A program made the position numbers and the translations under genes. This document shows positions 1-4,836 of a stretch of DNA of 6,430 nucleotides, one piece after another. The stretch lies in contig JAUVUL010000113.1 in the NCBI GenBank assembly GCA_030600975.1, positions 1 through 6,430 on the forward strand, written 5' to 3'. This DNA comes from Candidatus Aegiribacteria sp. GTDB taxonomy: Bacteria; Fermentibacterota; Fermentibacteria; Fermentibacterales; JCC-6. Below the pieces are notes generated by a model that did not search any database, had not been told where the DNA came from, and was given only the letters and a program-made list of their open reading frames with translations. Each line of letters starts with the position of its first letter. The stretch's first letter is position 1.

Positions 1-326
1 TATCCAGCGTCTACCGAACCCTCAAGCCAGGTGAAAGCCTCGTCAGTGTTTCCGCTTAAAGCCTCAAGGCATGAGAGATTGTACAGGACCATGCAATCCA
101 TTGCACGAAGTGCACACAGTTCATTTGCATCGGTAATCTCATCCTCCAAGGCTACTTCGATCATGGTATGGGCTTCCAGAAGTGTCTCGTATGCGCCTTC
201 AGCGAATGTACCGGTTTCAATATCGAATGCAGCAGTCACCTTCTCAGAGATATCAGCGATGGTATCCGTTCCTGCTGTGGCCATAGCGACAAGCAGTGTC
301 AGAGCAAACAGGGATGCTATTTTCAT
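1..326 (-). CDS. Exported TPR-like protein, N-terminal part (runs off left edge)
   Basis: Reading the minus strand from an ATG at 326-324 gives 108 complete codons without a stop, up to the window edge. Residues 1-18 are a Sec signal peptide (MKIASLFALTLLVAMATA) with likely cleavage after ATA, so the product is exported to the periplasm or cell surface. The mature part is helical; residues 81-108 (LYNLSCLEALSGNTDEAFTWLEGSVDAG) match the pattern of a tetratricopeptide helix pair, in which 'YNLSCxxALxGxxDEAxxWLxxSVxAGY' is typical. TPRs bind partner proteins; the partner is unknown. The window ends two bases (TA) into codon 109. The TPR pattern predicts Tyr there, so the gene probably continues, but a stop at this codon cannot be excluded. 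A purine-rich site (AAAGGA) lies about 12 bases before the start, rather far. The signal peptide and TPR pattern make the reading frame convincing; the specific function is unknown. Confidence 0.8.
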   Translation of the reverse strand, partial: MKIASLFALTLLVAMATAGTDTIADISEKVTAAFDIETGTFAEGAYETLLEAHTMIEVALEDEITDANELCALRAMDCMVLYNLSCLEALSGNTDEAFTWLEGSVDAG

Positions 327-353
327 ATTATTTTCAATTCCTTTCCAGTGGTT

Positions 354-380
354 ATCATAATGGTTCAGTTTGAATGACAA
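354..380 (-). promoter_or_regulatory. Candidate sigma70-type promoter for the TPR-like gene
   Basis: On the minus strand TTGTCA (380-375, 5 of 6 to the -35 consensus) is followed after 15 bases by TATGAT (359-354, 5 of 6 to the -10). The spacer is shorter than the usual 16-18 bases, so this is only tentative. Transcription would start about 20 bases before the ATG. The surrounding 361-440 is AT-rich. I see no clear terminator for the gene at 598-1479 in this gap. Confidence 0.3.
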
Positions 381-597
381 ATTTGATGTAGATATGTATT
401 TTGAATAATATAGTTGTTTTGTAGGGATTCGTCATATTTTATGTATCATTCGGCGGCATATCTTACGACTTTTTCTCGGAGTCAGCCCTGCGTTCTCTGT
501 AAGAATGACATCCCTGATATTGAAGCCGGATGAACAGGTTCTATGAAATCACAAGATGAGCGATCCTGGAGATAGAAAGCTCAATCGACTGCACAAC

Positions 598-1479
598 CTA
601 GAAGAGCTCCAGATCAAGAAGGAGATCGTTAAGTGCAGGTAATCTGAGAATGGTTCGATGAAGAGCGTTTTCTACTATTTCAAATGCATCACATGTTTCC
701 TGATACTGCCCCTCGTAGACTTCCCCATCCTGTTCTATTCGGATAAGCGAAGCGGTGCGGATGCTGTCGAAAGCCATCTTGATTTCAGATACATCCTCCG
801 GCCAACTAAAAGACCAGGCAGGGGATGTGTATACTAACGATCTGTTGAGTACCTCAAGAACACAGTAGGTGTCAATACACGATGTCATGTTCCCGAATGC
901 TCTATCCATCTCTTCCCCGGTGATCAGACCGGATTCACGCAACTTGATGACAGTATCGATTCTTGCCTCAATCTGAGGTAGCATATCATCGGTCAGTTCT
1001 GAGACAGGCGGCATCATCATCCTGGTTAATAGCAGTCTTGATCCATAGGATAGAAAATCGAATCTGTCGAAAGTCAGTGTCTCAAGAAGAGCAAGTTCCA
1101 CTGAATCTATGCCGATTTCTTCTGAAACCTCTCTCAACTCCCGGAAAGCCACATCCAGTTTGTTTCTGAATCGACCGGCTTCCTCTGCATTCAAGAAGTC
1201 TGGAACATAACCTGTGTCAGTTGGAGTTACGGTATCGAGCTTACGCCAGAGCATCTTGAAAGCCTGCCATTGCGGATTGCTCCACAATATTGAAGTCCTG
1301 GTGAATAAAGACTGCGAACCTGAACCGGCAGGAGTTATCGAGTTATTCTGGCTATCTTCGTCATCATGAGTAATCTTCGCAGAAGCATCGTCTGCAGATA
1401 GGAATCCAGCCATAATAACGATTCCAAGCGCTGAGGAAAGATATTTGCCCTGTATCTTTCTGTTAATGGAATGTTTCAT
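598..1479 (-). CDS. Exported helical protein of unknown function
   Basis: This encodes 293 residues that I do not recognise as any named family. The reading frame can be extended to a GTG at 1497, but I chose the ATG at 1479 because GGAGGT (1488-1483) sits just before it, inside the extension, and because the protein then begins with a proper signal peptide. That peptide has basic residues in MKHSINRKIQGK, a hydrophobic core SALGIVIMAGFL and a likely cleavage after DASA at residue 34. The mature part starts with an acidic, Asn/Ser-rich linker (about 35-58) and then is largely alpha-helical, with amphipathic stretches at about 98-122, 164-196 and 260-292. Three cysteines are present (201, 206, 263); C201 and C206 form a CxxxxC pair that could make a disulfide after export. 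There is no lipobox and no second membrane segment, so a soluble periplasmic or secreted protein is likely. It stands alone, 271 bases upstream of the TPR-like gene on the same strand, and may share its process. Confidence 0.75.
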   Translation of the reverse strand: MKHSINRKIQGKYLSSALGIVIMAGFLSADDASAKITHDDEDSQNNSITPAGSGSQSLFTRTSILWSNPQWQAFKMLWRKLDTVTPTDTGYVPDFLNAEEAGRFRNKLDVAFRELREVSEEIGIDSVELALLETLTFDRFDFLSYGSRLLLTRMMMPPVSELTDDMLPQIEARIDTVIKLRESGLITGEEMDRAFGNMTSCIDTYCVLEVLNRSLVYTSPAWSFSWPEDVSEIKMAFDSIRTASLIRIEQDGEVYEGQYQETCDAFEIVENALHRTILRLPALNDLLLDLELF

Positions 1480-1820
1480 AATACCTCCATATTGCACAAA
1501 GCCATATAAATATCAATATAGAAGAAGAGCTGATTTGTTCCAGGATATTTGACCATGTTTATATAATGAATAGTTTGCTTCCTCCCTGGATGATGATCTG
1601 CGAGCCCCTTCGCGAAACTATGCCCTGGAGGGATGACATTCCGAATACTCATCAGCCGTGCATGGCATTGACGGGGCAGGATTGCCGGCGGTATTCTTGC
1701 CTCAGACAGAAAGCATGCATGGAATGATCTTGCTGTTCCTGAATTGATGCCCATAAACATGGTTGGATAGGACGTGCTGGAGCGTTATTCAAGGCTGCGC
1801 TGCCGGTGGTGTGAGATCGA
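1480..1820. other. Intergenic stretch with no supportable gene
   Basis: The first 80 bases are AT-rich (runs such as TATATTGATATTTATAT on the minus strand) and probably hold the promoter of the minus-strand gene ending at 598, but I find no clean -35/-10 pair. From about 1580 onward base composition rises and short open frames exist on both strands. None has a ribosome binding site or recognisable protein pattern. A TTCGCGAA palindrome and a GATGACATTCC string near 1610-1645 resemble fragments of dispersed intergenic repeats, but I see no second full copy in the window. Confidence 0.5.
1483..1488 (-). promoter_or_regulatory. Ribosome binding site deciding the start at 1479
   Basis: The minus strand reads GGAGGT, then ATT, then ATG. 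This near-perfect Shine-Dalgarno core lies 3-4 bases before the ATG at 1479 and inside the frame extension from the upstream GTG at 1497, so the shorter form is preferred. The spacing is slightly tight. Confidence 0.65.
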
Positions 1821-1848
1821 TTGTCCTATCGCTCTATTTCGATGTAAT
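1821..1848 (+). promoter_or_regulatory. Candidate promoter of the DUF3795 gene
   Basis: TTGTCC (1821-1826, 4 of 6 to -35) and TGTAAT (1843-1848, 5 of 6 to -10) are separated by 16 bases. Transcription would start around 1854-1857, leaving a leader of roughly 55 bases before the ATG at 1911. The match is moderate; support comes from its position and from the palindrome lying exactly at the predicted start. Confidence 0.4.
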
Positions 1849-1849
1849 G

Positions 1850-1865
1850 GGGTAAACGGTTACCC
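1850..1865. repeat. Perfect inverted repeat, possible operator at transcription start
   Basis: GGGTAA-ACGG-TTACCC is a perfect 6+6 base inverted repeat with a 4-base centre. It begins one base after the candidate -10 box (1843-1848) and covers the predicted transcription start, a usual place for a repressor to bind. No T-run follows, so it is not a terminator. Confidence 0.45.
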
Positions 1866-1891
1866 GGTTTGTCCATGAATACAGAAACCGG
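1864..1891 (+). promoter_or_regulatory. Inverted repeat / leader hairpin before DUF3795 gene
   Basis: CCGGTTT (1864-1870) and AAACCGG (1885-1891) are exact 7-base complements with a 14-base loop. The structure lies in the predicted leader and ends ten bases before the GGAG ribosome binding site at 1901. It shares two bases with the preceding palindrome (1850-1865), so in RNA the two stems compete. The right arm is also part of a self-complementary AACCGGTT (1886-1893). Confidence 0.4.
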
Positions 1892-1910
1892 TTCTTGAAT
1901 GGAGAATGAT

Positions 1911-2252
1911 ATGCAAGAGATAGCCTACTGCGGATTGAACTGTACAGAATGCCCCGCTTATATTGCAACACAAAGCGACGATAAGACTCTGAGGGAAAAG
2001 GTCGCTGCCGAATGGTCGAAAGAATTCAATGCTGATATAAGCACTGATGATATCAACTGCGATGGATGTCATTCGACTGAAGGAGTGCTTTTCTCGCATT
2101 GTTTAGAGTGTCCGATGCGTCTTTGTGCCCTGGATCGACCTCTGGAGACGTGCGCGGAGTGTGATGAGTATCCCTGCAAGGATCTGGAAGAATTTTTCGG
2201 CTGGGTTCCAGTAGCGAAAATGAAACTCGATAGTCTCAGACGGGAAATGTAG
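1911..2252 (+). CDS. DUF3795 family cysteine-rich protein
   Basis: The 113-residue product begins MQEIAYCGLNCTECPAY, the hallmark opening of DUF3795 proteins, which are small, cytoplasmic, cysteine-rich and uncharacterised and occur in bacteria and archaea. Eleven cysteines are seen: C7, C11, C14, C50, C53, C64, C67, C72, C81, C84 and C89. Most are in CxxC or CxxxC spacing (CGLNC, CTEC, CDGC, CLEC, CAEC), as expected for bound zinc or an iron-sulfur cluster; which metal cannot be told. The C-terminal end 'CDEYPCKDLEEFF' is also typical of the family. There is no signal peptide or membrane segment. An ATG at 1899 in the same frame is possible, but GGAG at 1901-1904 lies six bases before the ATG at 1911, and family members usually begin right at this point. 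The gene is alone on its strand and converges on the DUF2089 gene. Confidence 0.88.
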   Translation: MQEIAYCGLNCTECPAYIATQSDDKTLREKVAAEWSKEFNADISTDDINCDGCHSTEGVLFSHCLECPMRLCALDRPLETCAECDEYPCKDLEEFFGWVPVAKMKLDSLRREM

Positions 2253-2278
2253 CTGAAACACTTCACCCCGAGGATACT

Positions 2279-2299
2279 CAGGACTGAATCCTGTTTGTT
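2279..2299 (+). terminator. Weak candidate terminator after the DUF3795 gene
   Basis: CAGGA-CTGAA-TCCTG forms a 5-base stem with a 5-base loop, followed by TTTGTT. It sits 27 bases after the stop codon in the gap between convergent genes. The stem is short and the T-run is interrupted, so termination would be inefficient if real. On the minus strand no T-run follows it, so it would not serve the DUF2089 gene. Confidence 0.35.
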
Positions 2300-2333
2300 C
2301 GGCATGTCCTGTATTGTATTCCCAGTCTCAGAT

Positions 2334-2693
2334 TCACTCCCCGGTTAGAAGCCTTGATGCAGTTTCTACATCTATTTCTCCATCGCTGAGCCTCTTGAGA
2401 ACCTCGGCAGGATCCAGTGGTGGATTTTCACCCTTCAGCTCACTGAACATATTATCAATTCTCTGCCTTACAGTTGGATACGATATGCCCAGTTTTCTCT
2501 GAACTTCCTTGAGATTCCCCCTTGATTCCATGAACAGGTCGAACAGCTTCCTGTTCTTCCCCTCAAGTGTACATACCGGGCATAAATCGAACTCACCGTT
2601 CACTTCGGTACCGCATGAGCTGCACTGAAGCTTGACAACAATAAGCCTGTCTCCACAGCCGGGGCATTTGGGTGGAATGGAACTGTCACTCAT
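2334..2693 (-). CDS. DUF2089 family zinc-ribbon / helix-turn-helix protein with C-terminal SHOCT-like module
   Basis: The 119-residue product matches DUF2089, a family of small putative DNA-binding proteins. Three CxxC pairs (C10/C13, C24/C27, C38/C41) build the N-terminal zinc ribbon, with the family pattern 'CPxCG...LxCxxCGTEVxGxFxLCPVC'. Residues about 59-83 (GNLKEVQRKLGISYPTVRQRIDNMF) are a helix-turn-helix with the typical 'RGNLKEV...LGISYPTVRxRxD' string. Residues 95-117 (PAEVLKRLSDGEIDVETASRLL) are a SHOCT-like helical hairpin, the same module that starts the neighbouring YvlB-like protein. Its ATG overlaps the stop of that upstream gene by 4 bases (ATGA, 2690-2693), so the two are probably translated in a coupled way. 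No Shine-Dalgarno stronger than an A/G-rich run precedes it, which fits coupling. It acts in the cytoplasm, probably as a transcription regulator; the targets are unknown. Autoregulation of this operon is the simplest guess. Confidence 0.9.
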   Translation of the reverse strand: MSDSSIPPKCPGCGDRLIVVKLQCSSCGTEVNGEFDLCPVCTLEGKNRKLFDLFMESRGNLKEVQRKLGISYPTVRQRIDNMFSELKGENPPLDPAEVLKRLSDGEIDVETASRLLTGE

Positions 2694-3709
2694 TTTTTCT
2701 CTTTTCTTTTTTTCCTTCTGCTCTTCTTCTCCACGTTATTCTCTTCAACCGACTCTGTTCCGAACATGGTTACTGAGATATTACCTCCCATGGTTTTGAT
2801 TCTGAGTTCCGGTGCATCTTCTCCCCCTGACAGGTCTATATTTACTCTGGAAGAACCGGGATGTCCAGATTCAGTTAATCCGGATATACCCTCCTGGACG
2901 GTAATTTCACCCCCCATGGTCTTCGCCGATATGGAGCCCTTTGTACTTTCACATATGCTCAGTGCTATGTTGCCGCCCATTGTTATAACCCTCGAATCTT
3001 CATCCCAGTCATCAGTCAGATTGATCAAAATATTTCCCCCCATCGTCTTCGCTCTGAAAGCCTTTGATGCTTCAGAGAGGTTAATATCGCCGCCCATTGT
3101 TCTTATATCAGTTGCTGCATTCACACCATTCAGAATGATATTTCCACCCAGTATCTTTGCTCTGACATTTTCAACAGTCTCAGGTATATTAAGCGATAAA
3201 TCACCCTTATCCCATTTAAGATATACTGTTCCATTATCCCGGTATATGCGTACGTCTGGTGAATCCTCTCCAAGGACTTCAAGAGTCGACCCTTCCACTC
3301 CGTTCAATATCAGGTCGCCCTCACTGTTCCTATTGTGCCTGTGAACACGCCGTTTCAGAACAAGTTCTGTACCCTCTTCCAGATCAAGTGAGCCTTCCAG
3401 CTGCTCGGCATTTTCAAACATATCTTCGTCAATTTCCTCGAATTCATCATCAATCCCGGATACTGAGTCTCTTACTATGCCGCGCACCATTCGGCCAATA
3501 TCGCGCATACTGTCAAGGCCGTTTATATGCACCATCTTTTTATGCTCGCGTATTTGCCGTTTCTTTTCCTTAACCCTCCTTGCCGGCGATTCCATCTCCC
3601 TTCTCTTCTCTTCGCCTTTCTTAAGTGCTTCCAGAAGTTGTGCGCCATCGTCAGCGCTTATCTTCCCATCGGACACCATCTGAAGTATCTCTCTTTGTTC
3701 TTCGCTCAT
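2690..3709 (-). CDS. YvlB/LiaX-like protein: SHOCT-like N-terminal module and DUF4097-type beta-repeat ladder
   Basis: The 339-residue product starts at the ATG at 3709, chosen because AAAGGAG (3721-3715) lies five bases before it; an upstream in-frame ATG at 3724 includes that site. Residues 5-30 form a SHOCT-like helical hairpin (EILQMVSDGKISADD), as in Bacillus YvlB and Enterococcus LiaX. A strongly basic linker (about 36-58) and an acidic stretch (86-113) follow. Residues about 115-315 are a beta-repeat region of the DUF4097 adhesin-like type, with six copies of a (K/R/I)T(M)GG(N/D/E)I motif; the glycine pairs are at 188, 206, 224, 245, 266 and 308. The C terminus is very basic (KKSRRKKRKEKK). 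There is no signal peptide or membrane segment, so it should be cytoplasmic unless exported unconventionally. In relatives the family is linked to cell-envelope stress (the LiaFSR regulon). It is the first gene of an operon with the DUF2089 protein. Its role here is inferred only. Confidence 0.88.
   Translation of the reverse strand: MSEEQREILQMVSDGKISADDGAQLLEALKKGEEKRREMESPARRVKEKKRQIREHKKMVHINGLDSMRDIGRMVRGIVRDSVSGIDDEFEEIDEDMFENAEQLEGSLDLEEGTELVLKRRVHRHNRNSEGDLILNGVEGSTLEVLGEDSPDVRIYRDNGTVYLKWDKGDLSLNIPETVENVRAKILGGNIILNGVNAATDIRTMGGDINLSEASKAFRAKTMGGNILINLTDDWDEDSRVITMGGNIALSICESTKGSISAKTMGGEITVQEGISGLTESGHPGSSRVNIDLSGGEDAPELRIKTMGGNISVTMFGTESVEENNVEKKSRRKKRKEKK
2772..3163 (-). repeat. 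Protein-level tandem repeat of xxMGGxI rungs
   Basis: Inside the YvlB-like gene, six segments encode AKILGGNI, RTMGGDI, AKTMGGNI, ITMGGNI, AKTMGGEI and IKTMGGNI. The distances between glycine pairs are 18, 18, 21, 21 and 42 residues. The final gap is exactly two periods, so one rung has apparently lost its motif (around residues 282-292). At DNA level the copies are diverged in synonymous positions, so this is an old repeat kept for structure rather than a recent duplication. Confidence 0.75.
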
Positions 3710-3714
3710 GATCG

Positions 3715-3721
3715 CTCCTTT
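3715..3721 (-). promoter_or_regulatory. Ribosome binding site deciding the start at 3709
   Basis: The minus strand reads AAAGGAG, then CGATC, then ATG. The 5-base spacing is ideal and makes the ATG at 3709 the start, rather than the ATG at 3724 that lies upstream of this site. Confidence 0.7.
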
Positions 3722-3745
3722 CATATTGTGAATAATATCTAGATA

Positions 3746-3787
3746 TATATAAAAACTATTTTACAATTTGTCAAGTATTTGTTTCAA
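3746..3787 (-). promoter_or_regulatory. Two overlapping sigma70-type promoters for the YvlB-like/DUF2089 operon
   Basis: Minus strand: a perfect -35 TTGACA (3774-3769) is followed after 17 bases by TATATA (3751-3746, 4 of 6). A second pair overlaps it: TTGAAA (3787-3782, 5 of 6), 18 bases, then TAAAAT (3763-3758, 5 of 6). The whole stretch is very AT-rich. Either would give a leader of about 30-45 bases before the ATG at 3709. The TTGACA pair is the better -35 and the TAAAAT pair the better -10. Confidence 0.55.
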
Positions 3788-3904
3788 TATTGACATATTC
3801 AAAGAACCCCGTTTAATTCCGTATACCGATCATTCGGAGGAATACCTTTTCAGGCACCTCCCCTGAGCGTTATCCGCCCCCCTTGATGAAATAGAAGAAC
3901 TCAT

Positions 3905-4201
3905 TTACGGGTTTAACGGCAGTGGAATTGTGCTTGCGCATTTCAACGACGTCTTCTGTGATCTTATGGATAGATACTGTCCGATGATGAATCCAGAGTT
4001 ATAAGCTCCATTATACCCTGCAGGGTTGTGGTATACTAAGACGGAGAGGGAACGGTTATTGTATCCCGCCTGAATACCGGCCTTGTAAGCAAGCTCTTTG
4101 GAGGAGACATCGCAACCATCATGGCCGATGCCACAGCTGAAACAGAACTGATAGTAGGCTCGGTCATTACTAAGCTGCGTTTTCAGGAGCTGGCATTTCA
4201 T
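3905..4201 (-). CDS. Small protein of unknown function with duplicated AYxxGxxxG motif
   Basis: This 98-residue frame is preceded by AGGAAGAGG (4216-4208), six bases before the ATG, a good ribosome binding site. I do not recognise the family. Five cysteines are present (C3, C20, C23, C30, C88); C20, C23 and C30 cluster in 'FCFSCGIGHDGC', which could bind a metal. The motif AYxxGxxxG occurs twice, at residues 38-46 (AYKAGIQAG) and 66-74 (AYNSGFIIG), suggesting a duplicated helical hairpin. There is no signal peptide. Codon use is mixed but looks coding, and no other long frame covers the region. It points in the same direction as the YvlB-like operon but is separated from it by 195 bases and that operon's own promoter, so it is probably transcribed separately. 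It could instead be a remnant of a larger gene; the tail after residue 80 has low complexity and no clear structure. Confidence 0.5.
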   Translation of the reverse strand: MKCQLLKTQLSNDRAYYQFCFSCGIGHDGCDVSSKELAYKAGIQAGYNNRSLSVLVYHNPAGYNGAYNSGFIIGQYLSIRSQKTSLKCASTIPLPLNP

Positions 4202-4288
4202 TGCAAGCCTCTTCCTAATAATCAGGACTATATCCGTCTGATAATAGCCTCAATCTCTCAAAAATAAATGCACTTCTAATAACTGCAG

Positions 4289-4316
4289 TTGCGCTCAATA
4301 ACAGGATTGTTATATT
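4289..4316 (+). promoter_or_regulatory. Candidate promoter of the beta-helix/lipoprotein operon
   Basis: TTGCGC (4289-4294, 3 of 6 to -35) and TATATT (4311-4316, 5 of 6 to -10) are 16 bases apart, ending about 30 bases before the ATG at 4347. The -35 is poor, so the site may depend on an activator or be a chance match. Confidence 0.3.
4298..4313. repeat. Inverted repeat within the candidate promoter
   Basis: ATAACA-GGAT-TGTTAT is a perfect 6+6 inverted repeat with a 4-base centre. It covers the spacer and the first half of the candidate -10 box (4311-4316), where a bound repressor would block RNA polymerase. In AT-rich DNA such repeats also arise by chance. Confidence 0.3.
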
Positions 4317-4346
4317 CATTTTTGGTATTTACGATTTGAGGTAGTT

Positions 4347-4835
4347 ATGAATACACTACTACCTTTCATAACCATTTGCTTTGTTTCGATCCTCATCCAA
4401 GGTTCGGTTTCAGCTGCAACCATTCATATTCCGAGCGATCTACCCGGCATACAGGAAAGCATTGACGCAACTTCACATGGTGACACGCTTATTGTATCGG
4501 CAGGCGTATACAACGAATATCTCGATTTCAGAGGAAAATCCATTGTTCTCATCAGTGAATCCGGACCCGAAAACACCATTATTGATGGGTCCAGTCATGG
4601 GCACAGCATCGTCAGCTTCACCTCAGGGGAGGGACCAGGTGCAGTTCTCAGCGGGTTCACCCTCAGAAACGGAAATGGAACATTCATATACGAAGACAGG
4701 AAGCGACTTGGAGGCGCTATTCTATGTTCAGATGGATCGTCACCCACTATTTCCGGCAACATACTTGCGGACAATTCAACTGAATCTGGAGGGGCAATAG
4801 CCTGTTCTTTAGGGTGGAAGGGTTCAGGGGGTTAA
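4347..4835 (+). CDS. Exported right-handed beta-helix protein, apparently truncated
   Basis: The 162-residue product has a signal peptide (residues 1-23, MNTLLPFITICFVSILIQG then SVSA) and a mature N terminus 'ATIHIPSDLPGIQESIDA'. This is the standard cap of secreted parallel beta-helix (pectate-lyase-like, NosD/PMP-like) proteins. The rungs 'GDTLIVSAGVYNEYLDFRGKS', 'TIIDGSSHG', 'VLSGFTLRNGNG', and two GGAI(L/A)C steps at 122-127 and 148-153, 26 residues apart, follow the family. Relatives are usually several hundred residues long and often end in a sorting domain. This one stops soon after the second GGAIAC with an unrelated tail (SLGWKGSGG). None of the three frames continues the helix downstream, so a 3' deletion is more likely than a single frameshift. 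GAGG at 4338-4341 lies five bases before the start. The stop codon is one base before the ATG of the lipoprotein gene, so the two form an operon. The protein may be a non-functional remnant that is still translated. Confidence 0.75.
   Translation: MNTLLPFITICFVSILIQGSVSAATIHIPSDLPGIQESIDATSHGDTLIVSAGVYNEYLDFRGKSIVLISESGPENTIIDGSSHGHSIVSFTSGEGPGAVLSGFTLRNGNGTFIYEDRKRLGGAILCSDGSSPTISGNILADNSTESGGAIACSLGWKGSGG
4826..4831 (+). promoter_or_regulatory. Ribosome binding site of the lipoprotein gene
   Basis: AGGGGG lies five bases before the ATG at 4837 and inside the last codons of the beta-helix gene. Its presence in the coding end of the upstream frame indicates that the lipoprotein gene can recruit ribosomes itself and also receive those finishing upstream. 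Confidence 0.55.
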
Positions 4836-4836
4836 T

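Noticed and set aside
31..360. Plus-strand open frame of 109 codons
   Set aside because: It lies antisense to the exported TPR-like protein, whose signal peptide and TPR pattern on the minus strand are clear; the plus-strand translation is Ser-rich and shows no pattern.
500..1645. Similar strings GAATGACATCC (about 507) and GATGACATTCC (about 1635) considered as copies of a dispersed repeat
   Set aside because: The likeness is only about ten bases and does not extend on either side, so a repeat family cannot be supported from this window.
1622..1729. Short plus-strand frame of 35 codons with several cysteines (MPWRDDIPN...)
   Set aside because: No Shine-Dalgarno sequence before it, no recognisable pattern, and it falls in DNA that looks like intergenic repeat debris.
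1476..1760. Minus-strand open frame of 94 codons in the intergenic gap
   Set aside because: No ribosome binding site; it overlaps the well-supported start at 1479, and its translation has no signal peptide or family pattern.
2766..3344. Plus-strand open frame of 192 codons with repeated PPMV/PPIV motifs
   Set aside because: The repeated motif is simply the antisense of the MGG rungs of the YvlB-like gene; no ribosome binding site or family pattern.
3835..3875. Inverted-repeat-like TCAGG...CCTGA and GGAGG...CCTCC near the end of the small 98-residue gene, considered as a terminator
   Set aside because: Stems are only 5 bases, they overlap each other, and no T-run follows on either strand.
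4381..4800. Plus-strand open frame of 139 codons inside the beta-helix gene
   Set aside because: It is a +1 shadow of the beta-helix frame; the beta-helix translation has signal peptide and rung motifs, this one has none.
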